DNA of 56,115 nucleotides, from NCBI GenBank assembly GCA_910588535.1, contig CAJUOO010000014.1:1-56115 (forward strand). Reading direction: 5' to 3'. The notes beneath the pieces were generated by a model. The model saw only the letters and a list, made by a program, of their open reading frames with translations, searched no databases and had not been told where the DNA came from. This document shows positions 1 through 8,920 of the stretch, in pieces; position 1 is the first letter of the stretch; each line of letters opens with the position of its first letter. Source of the stretch: an uncultured Lachnospiraceae bacterium. GTDB lineage: Bacteria > Bacillota > Clostridia > Lachnospirales > Lachnospiraceae. Made by a program: the position numbers and the translations under genes.

Positions 1-94
1 TCTCATAATCGGGCTTGATGTGCTGTTCCCACACGGTGCGCCCGACGTTGTCCCATATCATTATCAATGTTTTTGTATTAAACTGTACAATCAT
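1..94 (-). CDS. Partial ORF of unknown function running off the left edge
   Basis: An ATG at 94 (minus strand) with GAGGAT 8 bases upstream opens a frame that stays open to the window edge (31 codons). The peptide begins MIVQFNTKTLIMIWDNVG and continues RTVWEQHIKPDYE; I do not recognise it. The first 60 bases of the window are clearly GC-richer than the very AT-rich glycosyltransferase gene beside it, which hints that a different kind of DNA starts here. It follows the EPS genes on the same strand, so it may belong to the operon or to an inserted element. Confidence 0.4.
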   Translation of the reverse strand, partial: MIVQFNTKTLIMIWDNVGRTVWEQHIKPDYE

Positions 95-133
95 ATATCA
101 TTTATCCTCAAAGAATACCGCATAATTAGCCTT

Positions 134-1240
134 TTAAACTAATCGTTTTTTAATTTCATCAACAAGCATTTCTACATTTTCAATATCTGAATAATTTCTA
201 AAAAACATTTCTATATTATTTTTATACCAAGCATAATTTTCAATTACATGCATAATTCCTTTTTCATAATTATTTCCCGAAAAACCAACTCCATAAGAAT
301 TGCAAAAGTTTTTTAATGGCATATTATCCGTTGTTACAACTGGAATCCCCTCATATAAAAATTCGAATATCTTACCTGATGCACATAATTTATTATTTAT
401 ATCATACTGTCCATAATTTACAATACCTATATGACACTTAGAAATCAAATATTTAAGTTCACCTTCAGGCACTTTATCAAGTATAAATACATTTTTTAAA
501 TTATTTTTTTTAATAATATAATTGATATATTCTTTATCTTTTTCGTTACTCCCTCCTATCATTAATAAATCTATTTTATTCCCCACCTTATTCATACTCT
601 TCACTAATAGATCATTTGTTCTTTTTACATCACATCCTGACGTGGAAATAACACGAACTCTATCTTCTTTAATAATTTCTGTATATTTTATCTCATAATC
701 AGATATAGAGTCTTTATCTGAATATTCTAGCCTTCTCACATTTTCAAAAACTAAAGGTTCATTTCTCAAGTGATAATAATTTTTCATAAATTTTGAACGA
801 TACTTATTTGCTGATATGATAATATCAGCTTTTTTTATCATGTTCTGTTCAATAATACAACCCAATTTAGATTTCAAACTTTTCCGTTCACTAAATAAAT
901 ATAATTCTCTAACATCTTGAATCACTTTAACTTCCTTGAATATTTTACATAGAAGCAAACCTGTTATACATGACATTCTATTATCAACAAACAAGATATC
1001 TATATTCTTAATTTTTTCTCCCACTCTTAAAGCTAAACAAGTAAAAGCTAAGATCCCTTTTTCATTTATTTTGTTCAACGAAAAATAATTTACATTTTCT
1101 TCCGTATCATACTCAGATATTGAATACACCTTCCCTAATCGCTCGGCAACTTTTCTTAATTCTCTCATTCTTCCATCATAACGAACATCGCTATAAGAAA
1201 TAAAAAGTATTCTTTTCAATTTTACACTATCTCCATCCAC
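134..1240 (-). CDS. Glycosyltransferase, GT4-like
   Basis: Up to 368 residues with a GT-B glycosyltransferase look: an N-terminal ILFISYSDVRYDGRM segment typical of the acceptor-binding half and a C-terminal half containing KIFEFLYEGIPVVT, the usual donor-nucleotide-binding E-x7-E region. It probably adds one sugar to the lipid-linked EPS repeat unit at the cytoplasmic face of the membrane; donor and acceptor cannot be read from the sequence. The 1240 start is GTG. A TTG at 1219 (giving MKRILFISYSD) sits 11 bases after GGAG and is an equally good start. It is the last complete gene of the EPS run in this window and is very AT-rich, as often seen for acquired glycosyltransferase blocks. Confidence 0.8.
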   Translation of the reverse strand: MDGDSVKLKRILFISYSDVRYDGRMRELRKVAERLGKVYSISEYDTEENVNYFSLNKINEKGILAFTCLALRVGEKIKNIDILFVDNRMSCITGLLLCKIFKEVKVIQDVRELYLFSERKSLKSKLGCIIEQNMIKKADIIISANKYRSKFMKNYYHLRNEPLVFENVRRLEYSDKDSISDYEIKYTEIIKEDRVRVISTSGCDVKRTNDLLVKSMNKVGNKIDLLMIGGSNEKDKEYINYIIKKNNLKNVFILDKVPEGELKYLISKCHIGIVNYGQYDINNKLCASGKIFEFLYEGIPVVTTDNMPLKNFCNSYGVGFSGNNYEKGIMHVIENYAWYKNNIEMFFRNYSDIENVEMLVDEIKKRLV

Positions 1241-1275
1241 GAAATATACGTTTCAATCTATTAAAAAATCTTATA

Positions 1276-1839
1276 TCATTTTGGCATTAATATACCATTA
1301 TCAATAATATATTCGCTTCCACACCCTAAACAAATGTATTTATCATTTAATATTTTTCCGCATTTACAGACCCATCCCATCTGTTTTGCTGGAATTCCAA
1401 CCATCAAAGCATATGCTGGCACATCTTTAGTCACCACTGCTCCAGCCGCAATCAAAGAATATTCTCCAATAACATTCCCACATATTATAATGCAATTAGC
1501 CCCCAAAGTAGCATCATGCTTTACTAATGTCTTTTTATATTTTGAGCAACCTTTTGGCCATCTGGCTCTAGGAGATAAGTCATTCGTAAAAACCATAGAT
1601 GGACCACAAAAAACATAATCTTCTAATTCTACACCTTCGTAAACAGAAACATTATTCTGAATTTTTACTCCATTCCCAACAATCACATTATTAGAAATAT
1701 TAACATTTTGGCCTAAAGAACAGGATTTACCAATTTTTGCACCTTCCTGAATATGACAGAAATACCATATTCTTGTTCCCTCACCAATTTCAACATTATG
1801 GTCTACAATACTGGTTTCATGCACAAAAAAAGAATCCAT
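1276..1839 (-). CDS. WbpD/WlbB-like sugar N-acetyltransferase (left-handed beta-helix)
   Basis: 187 residues built of hexapeptide repeats (for example IGKSCSLGQNVNISNNVIVG), the signature of left-handed beta-helix acetyltransferases. The overall form, starting FFVHETSIVDHNVEIGEGTRI and carrying FTNDLSPRARWP, matches the WbpD/WlbB family, which uses acetyl-CoA to acetylate the 3-amino group of UDP-2-acetamido-3-amino-2,3-dideoxy-glucuronate. The C-terminus has a small Cys pair set (CKCG and CLGCG) that looks like a zinc ribbon. AGGAG lies 7 bases before the ATG. It sits directly after the WbpB-like and WbpA-like genes, which supports this specific substrate. Other amino-sugar acetyltransferases remain possible. 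Confidence 0.83.
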   Translation of the reverse strand: MDSFFVHETSIVDHNVEIGEGTRIWYFCHIQEGAKIGKSCSLGQNVNISNNVIVGNGVKIQNNVSVYEGVELEDYVFCGPSMVFTNDLSPRARWPKGCSKYKKTLVKHDATLGANCIIICGNVIGEYSLIAAGAVVTKDVPAYALMVGIPAKQMGWVCKCGKILNDKYICLGCGSEYIIDNGILMPK

Positions 1840-1870
1840 TATAATCTCCTATTTAAAATTATTTCAACTT

Positions 1871-2938
1871 TTAAAATCTACCAATAAACTCCATTGTAGA
1901 GCATTGTTTTAAAGGAAATTTCACTGCTTTTCCATCTACAGCAGATTTATATATACCCAAAACAAGTTCTAATGCCCTTTTTCCTGCCTCACCATTTACA
2001 TAAGGTTCACGATTATCTTGAATAGCGCTAATTACATCTGCATATAGGGGAGTATGACCAAATCCATAAACATTTGATGGATTTTCTCTATAATTCAATA
2101 TCACATCTTCAGAATTGTCAATAGAATCAGCAAAACACCACTTTTCTATTTCATTAACAGATTTCCCTCCAACTTTTACCGTTCCTTTTTCGCCAAACAA
2201 ATAAAGAGTTTCTTCTAAATTTTGAGGATAAATATTTGTTGTTCCCTCAACAATCCCATAAGCCCCATTTGTAAATCTAATTAATGCAACTCCAAAATCT
2301 TCAGCCTCTATATATGAATGATTTATTCTATCTGTTATACCAATAACTTCATCTATATCGTCCCCTAACATCCATCGTAAGAGATCTATATTATGAATAC
2401 ATTGATTCATTAACGCACCGCCGTCCTGCTCCCATGTCCCTCTCCATTTTGCTTGAGAATAATAATTATAATCTCTACACCATCGAATATTGGCCGTCCC
2501 ATAAAACATACGACCAAATCTTTCCTGTTCAAGTGCTTCTCTTATTTTCTGAATAGATTTATTAAATCGATTTTGATGGTTTGTACAAACTTTCACTCCT
2601 TTTTCTTTCGCAGTACAAATAATCTTATCTGCATCATCTAATGATAAGGCAATAGGTTTTTCTATTATTACATTACATCCTGCATTAATACAATCTAGAG
2701 CTATTGAAGCATGTTTTCCTGATTCTGTAGCAATTGCAACAATTTCTGGCTTCTCATTTTCTATCATCTCCTGATAATTATTGTAATAACTGGTATTTTT
2801 TAAATCATACTTAATTTTTTTTTCCATCATCATATCATTCCTAATATCACAGATTCCTACAATATTCAAATTATTTCTTTTTGCTGCAACAATATGATTT
2901 GGAGAAATTCTTCCACACCCAATTAACGCATATTTCAT
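1871..2938 (-). CDS. WbpB/WlbA-like UDP-GlcNAcA 3-dehydrogenase (Gfo/Idh/MocA family)
   Basis: 355 residues. The N-terminal Rossmann fold starts with IGCGRISPNHI, the EKP motif follows (VIIEKPIALS), then TNHQNRFN and the GGALMNQCIHNIDLLRWMLG segment, all characteristic of the WbpB/WlbA branch of Gfo/Idh/MocA oxidoreductases. This enzyme oxidises C3 of UDP-N-acetyl-glucuronate to the 3-keto sugar, which an aminotransferase then aminates. GAGGAT precedes the ATG. It is placed between the WbpA-like dehydrogenase and the WbpD-like acetyltransferase. The aminotransferase (WbpE/WlbC) expected between them is absent from the window and may lie beyond the left edge or elsewhere. Confidence 0.85.
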   Translation of the reverse strand: MKYALIGCGRISPNHIVAAKRNNLNIVGICDIRNDMMMEKKIKYDLKNTSYYNNYQEMIENEKPEIVAIATESGKHASIALDCINAGCNVIIEKPIALSLDDADKIICTAKEKGVKVCTNHQNRFNKSIQKIREALEQERFGRMFYGTANIRWCRDYNYYSQAKWRGTWEQDGGALMNQCIHNIDLLRWMLGDDIDEVIGITDRINHSYIEAEDFGVALIRFTNGAYGIVEGTTNIYPQNLEETLYLFGEKGTVKVGGKSVNEIEKWCFADSIDNSEDVILNYRENPSNVYGFGHTPLYADVISAIQDNREPYVNGEAGKRALELVLGIYKSAVDGKAVKFPLKQCSTMEFIGRF

Positions 2939-2976
2939 TAGTAATATCCTCTTTTCTAAAATTCATATATAGCTTA

Positions 2977-4293
2977 TTATAAAACTTCGATATTATCTCT
3001 TTCCGTATTACTCTTCATTACATCCTTTAGATCAAAAATCATCTTCGCATTCTTTCGAACCATCTCATAATCTACATTATTATGATCTACTGTTATCATA
3101 ACTAAATCATAATCCGCAATAATCTCAGGAGTTAATTCTAAAATACTCTTACCACTTTCCCCATATATATTTTTAAATTCACAAACCCAAGGATCATAGT
3201 ATTCCACTATAGCTCCCACTTTCTTAAGCTCCTTATAAACTCGTATAGCTGGGGATTCTCGATAATCACTTATATCCTTTTTATAAGACACACCTAACAA
3301 TAAAATTTTCGAACCATTAATTGCCTTTTTTTTCTTATTTAGAATATGCATGGCTCTTTTTACACAATATTCTGGTTGACTGTCATTAATAATCATTGAA
3401 TTCTCTATCAAAGTTGTATGAAAACCATACTCTCTAGCTTTCCATGTTAAATAATATGGATCTAATGGAATACAATGCCCTCCAAGACCCGGTCCGGGAT
3501 AAAAAGCCTGAAAACCATAAGGCTTAGTTTTCGCTGCTTCAATAACTTCCCAAACAGAAATACCCATTTTATTGCATAATCTACCAATTTCATTCACTAG
3601 ACCTATATTAACATTTCTATAAGTATTCTCTAAAATTTTTTCCATTTCTGCTACTGCTGGATTAGATACTATAAAAACTTCGCTCTCAAGAACTGAACGA
3701 TACACTGACGAAATTATTTCCTTAGCATCATCCCCAATAGCCCCAACAACTTTAGGAGTATTTTTGGTTTTATAAAAAAGATTTCCAGGATCAACACGTT
3801 CTGGACTAAAACCTAAATAAAAATCCTTTCCACATTCTAATCCCGATCCACTTTCTAAAATTGGTTTTATTAACTCTTCTGTCGTTCCAGGATAAGTTGT
3901 CGATTCAAGAACCACAATAGTTCCTTTTTTCATAAATTTTGCAATCTCCATCGCAGAATTTCGTACATAACTAATATCAGGCTCTTGATGCTCATCTAAA
4001 GGAGTAGGTACACATATCGCAATAAAATCCACATCTTTTACAAATGAAAAATCAGACGTCGCTTTCAGCATACCTGATTTTACTAATTCTACTAAATCTG
4101 AATCTAGTATATCTCCAATATAATTATGACCCAAATTAACCATATTAACCTTATTTGGTTGAATATCAAATCCAATAGTTTTAAATCCAGCTTTCGCTTT
4201 TTCTACTGCTAATGGCAAACCGACATATCCAAGACCTACAACTCCAGCAATCATTGTTTTATTTTTGATTTTATCTAACAATAATTTTTTCAC
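2977..4293 (-). CDS. UDP-N-acetylglucosamine 6-dehydrogenase (WbpA-like nucleotide-sugar dehydrogenase)
   Basis: 438 residues of the UDP-sugar dehydrogenase family. Seen: NAD-binding GLGYVGLPLAV near residue 20, FSPERVDPGN, and the active-site segment GLGGHCIPLDPYYL with the catalytic cysteine. Length and the PLDPYYL form fit the WbpA/WecC-type enzymes that oxidise UDP-GlcNAc or UDP-ManNAc at C6 in two NAD-dependent steps; the neighbouring WbpB- and WbpD-like genes favour UDP-GlcNAc. The start is GTG with GAGGTG six bases before it. A 111-bp gap separates it from the upstream glycosyltransferase, so an internal promoter is possible but none is clear. Confidence 0.87.
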   Translation of the reverse strand: MKKLLLDKIKNKTMIAGVVGLGYVGLPLAVEKAKAGFKTIGFDIQPNKVNMVNLGHNYIGDILDSDLVELVKSGMLKATSDFSFVKDVDFIAICVPTPLDEHQEPDISYVRNSAMEIAKFMKKGTIVVLESTTYPGTTEELIKPILESGSGLECGKDFYLGFSPERVDPGNLFYKTKNTPKVVGAIGDDAKEIISSVYRSVLESEVFIVSNPAVAEMEKILENTYRNVNIGLVNEIGRLCNKMGISVWEVIEAAKTKPYGFQAFYPGPGLGGHCIPLDPYYLTWKAREYGFHTTLIENSMIINDSQPEYCVKRAMHILNKKKKAINGSKILLLGVSYKKDISDYRESPAIRVYKELKKVGAIVEYYDPWVCEFKNIYGESGKSILELTPEIIADYDLVMITVDHNNVDYEMVRKNAKMIFDLKDVMKSNTERDNIEVL

Positions 4294-4404
4294 AATAACA
4301 CCTCATATCTCTCAATATTCTTAATTATCTCTTGAAAAAAGTAACCATATGCAAATAATATTTTATAGTCAAATATGATAATTCAAAAAATTATATCCAT
4401 ATAA

Positions 4405-5655
4405 CTATTGTAATAGTATTTTTTCAATATATTTTTCAACTAAAGCATCAACCCCATGATTTTGTATTGCATAGTTTCTACCATTAATGCCAATCTTTTC
4501 ACGTTCTAATTCTGATAAATTATATATTTTCATTATAATATCTGATAATTTTTCTTCATGCGGATTATAAGAAAAACCTCCTCCTGATTCTGTCACCTCA
4601 TTCTCTTTCATAAAATATCCTAATATTGTTACAGAACCAGAATATAGATATTCATTCACTTTATTCATAGAAAGTCCATATTTTAACATTTTTTTTACTT
4701 TTGGATCAGATAGAATAGCAATATTTACATTACATCTTGATAACAATGTTGGTATACATTCTTTATCAATTCGGTCGTAAATAAGAACATTATGAAGCTT
4801 ATTCTTACAAACATATTTTTTCATATTGTCTTTTTCTTCTCCATCTCCTACAAAAAGAAAACTGATAGGTATGTTGTCATTATAAATTTCTTTCGCTGCC
4901 GATAATATTTCATATACTCCTTGATATTTCATGTAATATCCAGCAAAAACACAAATAAACTGTTGTTTAAAAATAAACTTTTCAATATCTACAGGAAGTT
5001 TTTTATCATTCATTAATATATCATATCGTTTACAATCCAAAGGTTGTCCTATCCATGTATACTTATCTCTATCTATTTTCAATTTATCACAAATATATCT
5101 ATCCCCATATGGCAATGTACAAATTATTTTATTTGCATTATTAAATGCCCATCGTTCAAGTCTAGAAAGTAATCCAAAAAATAGTTTATATATTGAATTT
5201 GTATTTTCTGTTTCTAATTCTAACGGCCAAAAATCACGAACTTCAGCTATAAATTTAGCATTATATTTTTTTGCAATTTGAAAAGCTAAAATCCAAACAA
5301 ATGGATGGGGAGAAGATCCTACCACCCACAATGGTCTTCCAAATTTTTGTTCTATATTTCTAATATTTTTCCAACTTCTAACACAAAATTCTATCATTCC
5401 TTTAAATCTATAGATACTAGAATTAAACTTATATTCTCCTGTTTTTACATAAATATAATGGACATTATTATTTATTTTGGATATCGTCACTTTTTTTTGA
5501 GAAATATAATTATGTGTAAAATGAGAAAAAGAGGATGCTATTACTACTACATTATATCCTCGTTTAGCAAGCCCAACAGCAAAATTATATTGTCTTGAAT
5601 AACCTCCATATTTAGGTTCCGATGAATAATGATCTATAATCCAAATAGTATGCAT
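4405..5655 (-). CDS. Glycosyltransferase family 4 (WbuB-like)
   Basis: 416 residues from the chosen start. It begins MHTIWIIDHYSSEPKYGGYSR, a form common in WbuB-type glycosyltransferases, and has an FAGYYMKYQGVYEILSA donor-site segment plus SMNKVNEYLYSGSVTI in the C-terminal half. It should transfer a sugar (often an N-acetylated amino sugar in this subgroup) to the growing undecaprenyl-linked unit. An in-frame start nine codons upstream exists, but GGAGG nine bases before 5655 decides for the internal ATG. Strongly AT-rich, like the rest of 0.1-5.7 kb. Confidence 0.85.
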   Translation of the reverse strand: MHTIWIIDHYSSEPKYGGYSRQYNFAVGLAKRGYNVVVIASSFSHFTHNYISQKKVTISKINNNVHYIYVKTGEYKFNSSIYRFKGMIEFCVRSWKNIRNIEQKFGRPLWVVGSSPHPFVWILAFQIAKKYNAKFIAEVRDFWPLELETENTNSIYKLFFGLLSRLERWAFNNANKIICTLPYGDRYICDKLKIDRDKYTWIGQPLDCKRYDILMNDKKLPVDIEKFIFKQQFICVFAGYYMKYQGVYEILSAAKEIYNDNIPISFLFVGDGEEKDNMKKYVCKNKLHNVLIYDRIDKECIPTLLSRCNVNIAILSDPKVKKMLKYGLSMNKVNEYLYSGSVTILGYFMKENEVTESGGGFSYNPHEEKLSDIIMKIYNLSELEREKIGINGRNYAIQNHGVDALVEKYIEKILLQ

Positions 5656-5698
5656 AACTTGTAACCTCCAGACTGACTTCATTCTTCAATAATGCAAT

Positions 5699-6598
5699 TT
5701 ATATATCTATCCTTTCTGTTCTATATATAGACTCTTTAAAGTCCACTACACAATACCTAAATCCATAATAGTCAGAAAGTTCTCTATTATAACAATCATC
5801 TGCAAATGCACGTCCTGCCACTCTTATTCTTTTTGCTGCTATCTTTACCATCCAATTTATGCTTTTTGTCATTTTTATCTTATGATTATTTACCTCTGCT
5901 ATCGTTTTTACAAGATATGCTGTACTTACTAATTCTTTGTTCTGTGGTGTCAGTATCCCCCCTCTTCCTTCCTCTATTACTAGCCTGATAAATTCACATA
6001 AATTATCTACATATATCATACTTTTTTTATTTTGATAATCTGGAAATACTGGCGTCCTTCTCGCTATCTTACTTATTTTCTGATAATTTCCTCTACAGCC
6101 TCTTCCATATACAAATGGTGGTCGAATATATGCTACTACAAACTTCTTATCCTCCAGCTTTCTCAGTTCCATATCCCCTTGCAGTTTACTGTCCCCATAA
6201 AAGCTCGTTGGCCTTTCTGCATTTCTGTCATTTACCACGTAACAACTATCTCCATATACATTCATCGAACTAAAATACAGAAAATGCTTCACTCCATTCT
6301 CTTTTGCATATCCTCCAATTTCTGCCGTCAGATCACGATTTACACTGTAAAACAAATCTCTCATATCTTCTGTGATATGATTTATATGCGCAATCCCTGC
6401 CAAATCTATCACCGTCGGATACTTTCTAAAATCTCTTTCTCTCCATTTTCCTTCTTTAGGTGAAACAATATCCACACTATATTGTTCGGGATACCTTTTT
6501 AACCATTTATACAGTGCTTCCCCTATATAACTGCCTTCCCCAATTATTAGTATATTTTTCACTTTTTCTCTATCATGCTCCATCACCATTCTATCCAT
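5699..6598 (-). CDS. NAD-dependent epimerase/dehydratase (extended SDR)
   Basis: 299 residues. The dinucleotide-binding GxGxxxG appears as IGEGSYIG, followed by VIDLAGIAH, YFSSMNVYGDS (catalytic Ser region) and SFYGDSKLQGD (the YxxxK catalytic pair). RPPFVYGRG is typical of nucleotide-sugar epimerases and reductases. It overlaps the end of the upstream ATP-grasp gene by 16 bases, so the two are translationally linked. It probably makes or epimerises one donor sugar of the EPS repeat; the substrate is not readable. Several weak start options lie within the first 16 codons. Confidence 0.8.
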   Translation of the reverse strand: MDRMVMEHDREKVKNILIIGEGSYIGEALYKWLKRYPEQYSVDIVSPKEGKWRERDFRKYPTVIDLAGIAHINHITEDMRDLFYSVNRDLTAEIGGYAKENGVKHFLYFSSMNVYGDSCYVVNDRNAERPTSFYGDSKLQGDMELRKLEDKKFVVAYIRPPFVYGRGCRGNYQKISKIARRTPVFPDYQNKKSMIYVDNLCEFIRLVIEEGRGGILTPQNKELVSTAYLVKTIAEVNNHKIKMTKSINWMVKIAAKRIRVAGRAFADDCYNRELSDYYGFRYCVVDFKESIYRTERIDI

Positions 6599-7683
6599 CT
6601 TCCCATAGAGTCTGTAAATATCTCCAAGTATTTTCTCTTCATATGCACCCCATATTGAACATCTACTTTTGGAAGTTCTTCCTTTAATAATTGCTTCACT
6701 CTTAGATATGGAAGATTCATTCCACCTGCCGCAAAAATGGATACTGTCGCATCAATTCTTGGATTAATCTCCAAAAGCTGTACTTGTCCTTCTTCATCAA
6801 ATTTAAAATCTAAACCAATGTTTCCATCTAACTCAAGTTTCTTTACCAATTCTTCTGCAATATTTTCTGCTCTTTGATTATATTCCAGTACAGAGGTCTG
6901 CGTGATACTCATCAGCATTTGTGTATTGCGTCTTCCTGCTATATACAATACTTTTCCTTTTTCTGCCAACAAATCTATATCATATTCATCCCCTGAAAGA
7001 TACTCCATCAGTATCAGCTCAGGAAAATTCTGTCCCGATCTTTTTAAACCATCTATCAATATTTCTTTTATCTCTTCATAGGAAACACAAATAGAAGACG
7101 GCTTTTCCTTAATAAATCTTTCGAATCTTGACTGGTTCTCATCAATCACACGCACTCCGCGAGAGCCACTTCCTTCCGCTACCTTTATTACAACTGGTTT
7201 TTCAGGATAACCTAACTTGGACAATCCCTCTCTTAATTCTTCTAAAGAACTTACCTTGTAATACTTTGGAACTGGAATTTGATTTTCTGACATAAAATCA
7301 AATAGCTTACGCTTATTATTTGCAATAGTAACGCTATCACTTTGTGTCATAGATACCAATGTGCCAACCTTTGCAAATACATCCAAATGTTCTAAATACA
7401 AAGGAAGTTCTGCCGACATCTGTGGAAGTAAAATATCTACACCTTCCTCTTCACAAATTCGTGCAATTTCTTGTGTATAGTTCATATCTGAAACCAAAGG
7501 AATACATCGAAATACATCCACACCATATTGATTGCTCGGATCGTTATCTATATCCCCACCAACCACTTTTATCTTTCTTTCTCCATTATTCTTTAAACAT
7601 TTGATAATTCCCGGAGCAAACTGAGAACCACTGGCTGTCAACATCACTGTAACCGGACGCAATTCATTGACAAAATTATTCAT
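6583..7683 (-). CDS. ATP-grasp ligase (carbamoyl-phosphate-synthase-like) in EPS operon
   Basis: 366 residues. A CarB-like pre-ATP-grasp domain (TASGSQFAPGIIKCL, then GGDIDNDPSNQYG) is followed by an ATP-grasp domain with KPVVIKVAEGSGSRGVRV (ATP loop), LILMEYLSGDEYDIDLL, and the metal-binding LLEINPRIDA. The family couples ATP hydrolysis to formation of an amide or peptide bond through an acyl-phosphate. Its gene overlaps the PLP decarboxylase by 8 bases and has GGAGGGAAGG just before the ATG. Context suggests it joins a decarboxylated amino acid, or another amine, to a carboxylated sugar or carrier. That is inference. Confidence 0.8.
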   Translation of the reverse strand: MNNFVNELRPVTVMLTASGSQFAPGIIKCLKNNGERKIKVVGGDIDNDPSNQYGVDVFRCIPLVSDMNYTQEIARICEEEGVDILLPQMSAELPLYLEHLDVFAKVGTLVSMTQSDSVTIANNKRKLFDFMSENQIPVPKYYKVSSLEELREGLSKLGYPEKPVVIKVAEGSGSRGVRVIDENQSRFERFIKEKPSSICVSYEEIKEILIDGLKRSGQNFPELILMEYLSGDEYDIDLLAEKGKVLYIAGRRNTQMLMSITQTSVLEYNQRAENIAEELVKKLELDGNIGLDFKFDEEGQVQLLEINPRIDATVSIFAAGGMNLPYLRVKQLLKEELPKVDVQYGVHMKRKYLEIFTDSMGRWIEW

Positions 7684-8920
7684 ATCCCTTCCCTCCAGCA
7701 GTTTCTATTACTCCAAAAAAATAAGGCGCAAATATATCATCAAATGTCTGTTCTCTCTTTATACACTCTATTTTTTCATTTTTTTTCATATAGATTGGAA
7801 TATCAGGATGAATGAAGGGTGGCTTATCTACAATGGAATACCCGCCAACATTCTGTATCTCCAAGATATCTCCAACAGCAAGTTTCCCTTGATAGTTAGG
7901 AAAAATTACATCCTGCTCCAAACATGTATAACCAACTAAATCAATTGCCTTGTACTCCCTTCCGTTTTTTCCACTACCTAGATTCTTCACGGGAACCTTT
8001 TTTAATACACAAATCTCTCCAACATTGTGAATCCCACTGTCAAGCAGTCCAAAAAATTTTGAGCGTATCTCCTTAATATCCAACACAGTGGTATACAATC
8101 GAAAATACTTTGACACCACTGTAGTACCCGGCTCAACCACCAGTATCGGTTTCTGTGATTCAGGCAGTCCATTATAGTGTTCCTCCATTTTTCCCGCTAC
8201 TATTTCTGCATAGTCCTTATAAGAGGGTGGATCGCCAAACTGCTCTTTTAATTCTGGTTCAAGGTGTCCAAACATTCCACTGCCAATATCAATATAATCA
8301 AGAGGATAGTCAAAATATGTGTCTGCAATATCCATCAACTTTTCTATCCTCTTTGACCAAGCTATTTTTCCCCTTGCTCTGCTAATATGAAAATGAAGCC
8401 CATTGACCTTGATATTTCCTACACTCTGAATTCTCTTCAAGGCTCTGCCAAACTCTCCATTCTCCACATCTAATCCAAAACGCGAATGAAGTCCATTCTC
8501 TATATCAAAATTCGCTCGAATCCCCACAGAAAATTCCTTATCTGTATATTGTCTCGCTAATGCCACTACTCTATTGATATCCATAGAATTATCTATATGA
8601 AGCAGTCCATGTTCTAAAACACAAGACTCCAAAAACTTACCCTTTCCGGGTCCATTATAAATAATTCTATTATCAGGGTAGCCAATCTTTTTTGCCAAAG
8701 TATACTCCATATCAGACACTACCTCTGCAAATCCCCCTAAAGACTTTACTAGTTCACACACCGCGGGAGTATAGTTTGTCTTAAAAGAATAGGCAATCTG
8801 AAATTTTGAATAGATACTGCAAAATGCATGTTGTAACTCATAATAATTCTGTATAAATTCATCTGCATAAAATATATAATAAGGTGTTTTTCTTTTATTC
8901 TGATCCAATGTGATCACCAT
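7676..8920 (-). CDS. PLP-dependent amino-acid decarboxylase (fold III, LysA/BtrK-like)
   Basis: About 414 residues. The PLP lysine is in IAYSFKTNYTPAVCELV; LHFHISRARG and the phosphate-binding VVEPGTTVVSKYF follow; the C-terminal Cys-x-x-x-Asp pair appears as TCLEQDVI. These are the landmarks of diaminopimelate/ornithine/arginine decarboxylases and of the carrier-protein decarboxylase BtrK. An ATG at 8941 is in frame, but AAGGA placed 4-5 bases before the ATG at 8920 fits better; either start overlaps the sugar transferase. Being fixed inside an EPS operon and followed by an ATP-grasp ligase, it is unlikely to be the housekeeping LysA. Confidence 0.82.
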   Translation of the reverse strand: MVITLDQNKRKTPYYIFYADEFIQNYYELQHAFCSIYSKFQIAYSFKTNYTPAVCELVKSLGGFAEVVSDMEYTLAKKIGYPDNRIIYNGPGKGKFLESCVLEHGLLHIDNSMDINRVVALARQYTDKEFSVGIRANFDIENGLHSRFGLDVENGEFGRALKRIQSVGNIKVNGLHFHISRARGKIAWSKRIEKLMDIADTYFDYPLDYIDIGSGMFGHLEPELKEQFGDPPSYKDYAEIVAGKMEEHYNGLPESQKPILVVEPGTTVVSKYFRLYTTVLDIKEIRSKFFGLLDSGIHNVGEICVLKKVPVKNLGSGKNGREYKAIDLVGYTCLEQDVIFPNYQGKLAVGDILEIQNVGGYSIVDKPPFIHPDIPIYMKKNEKIECIKREQTFDDIFAPYFFGVIETAGGKGYE

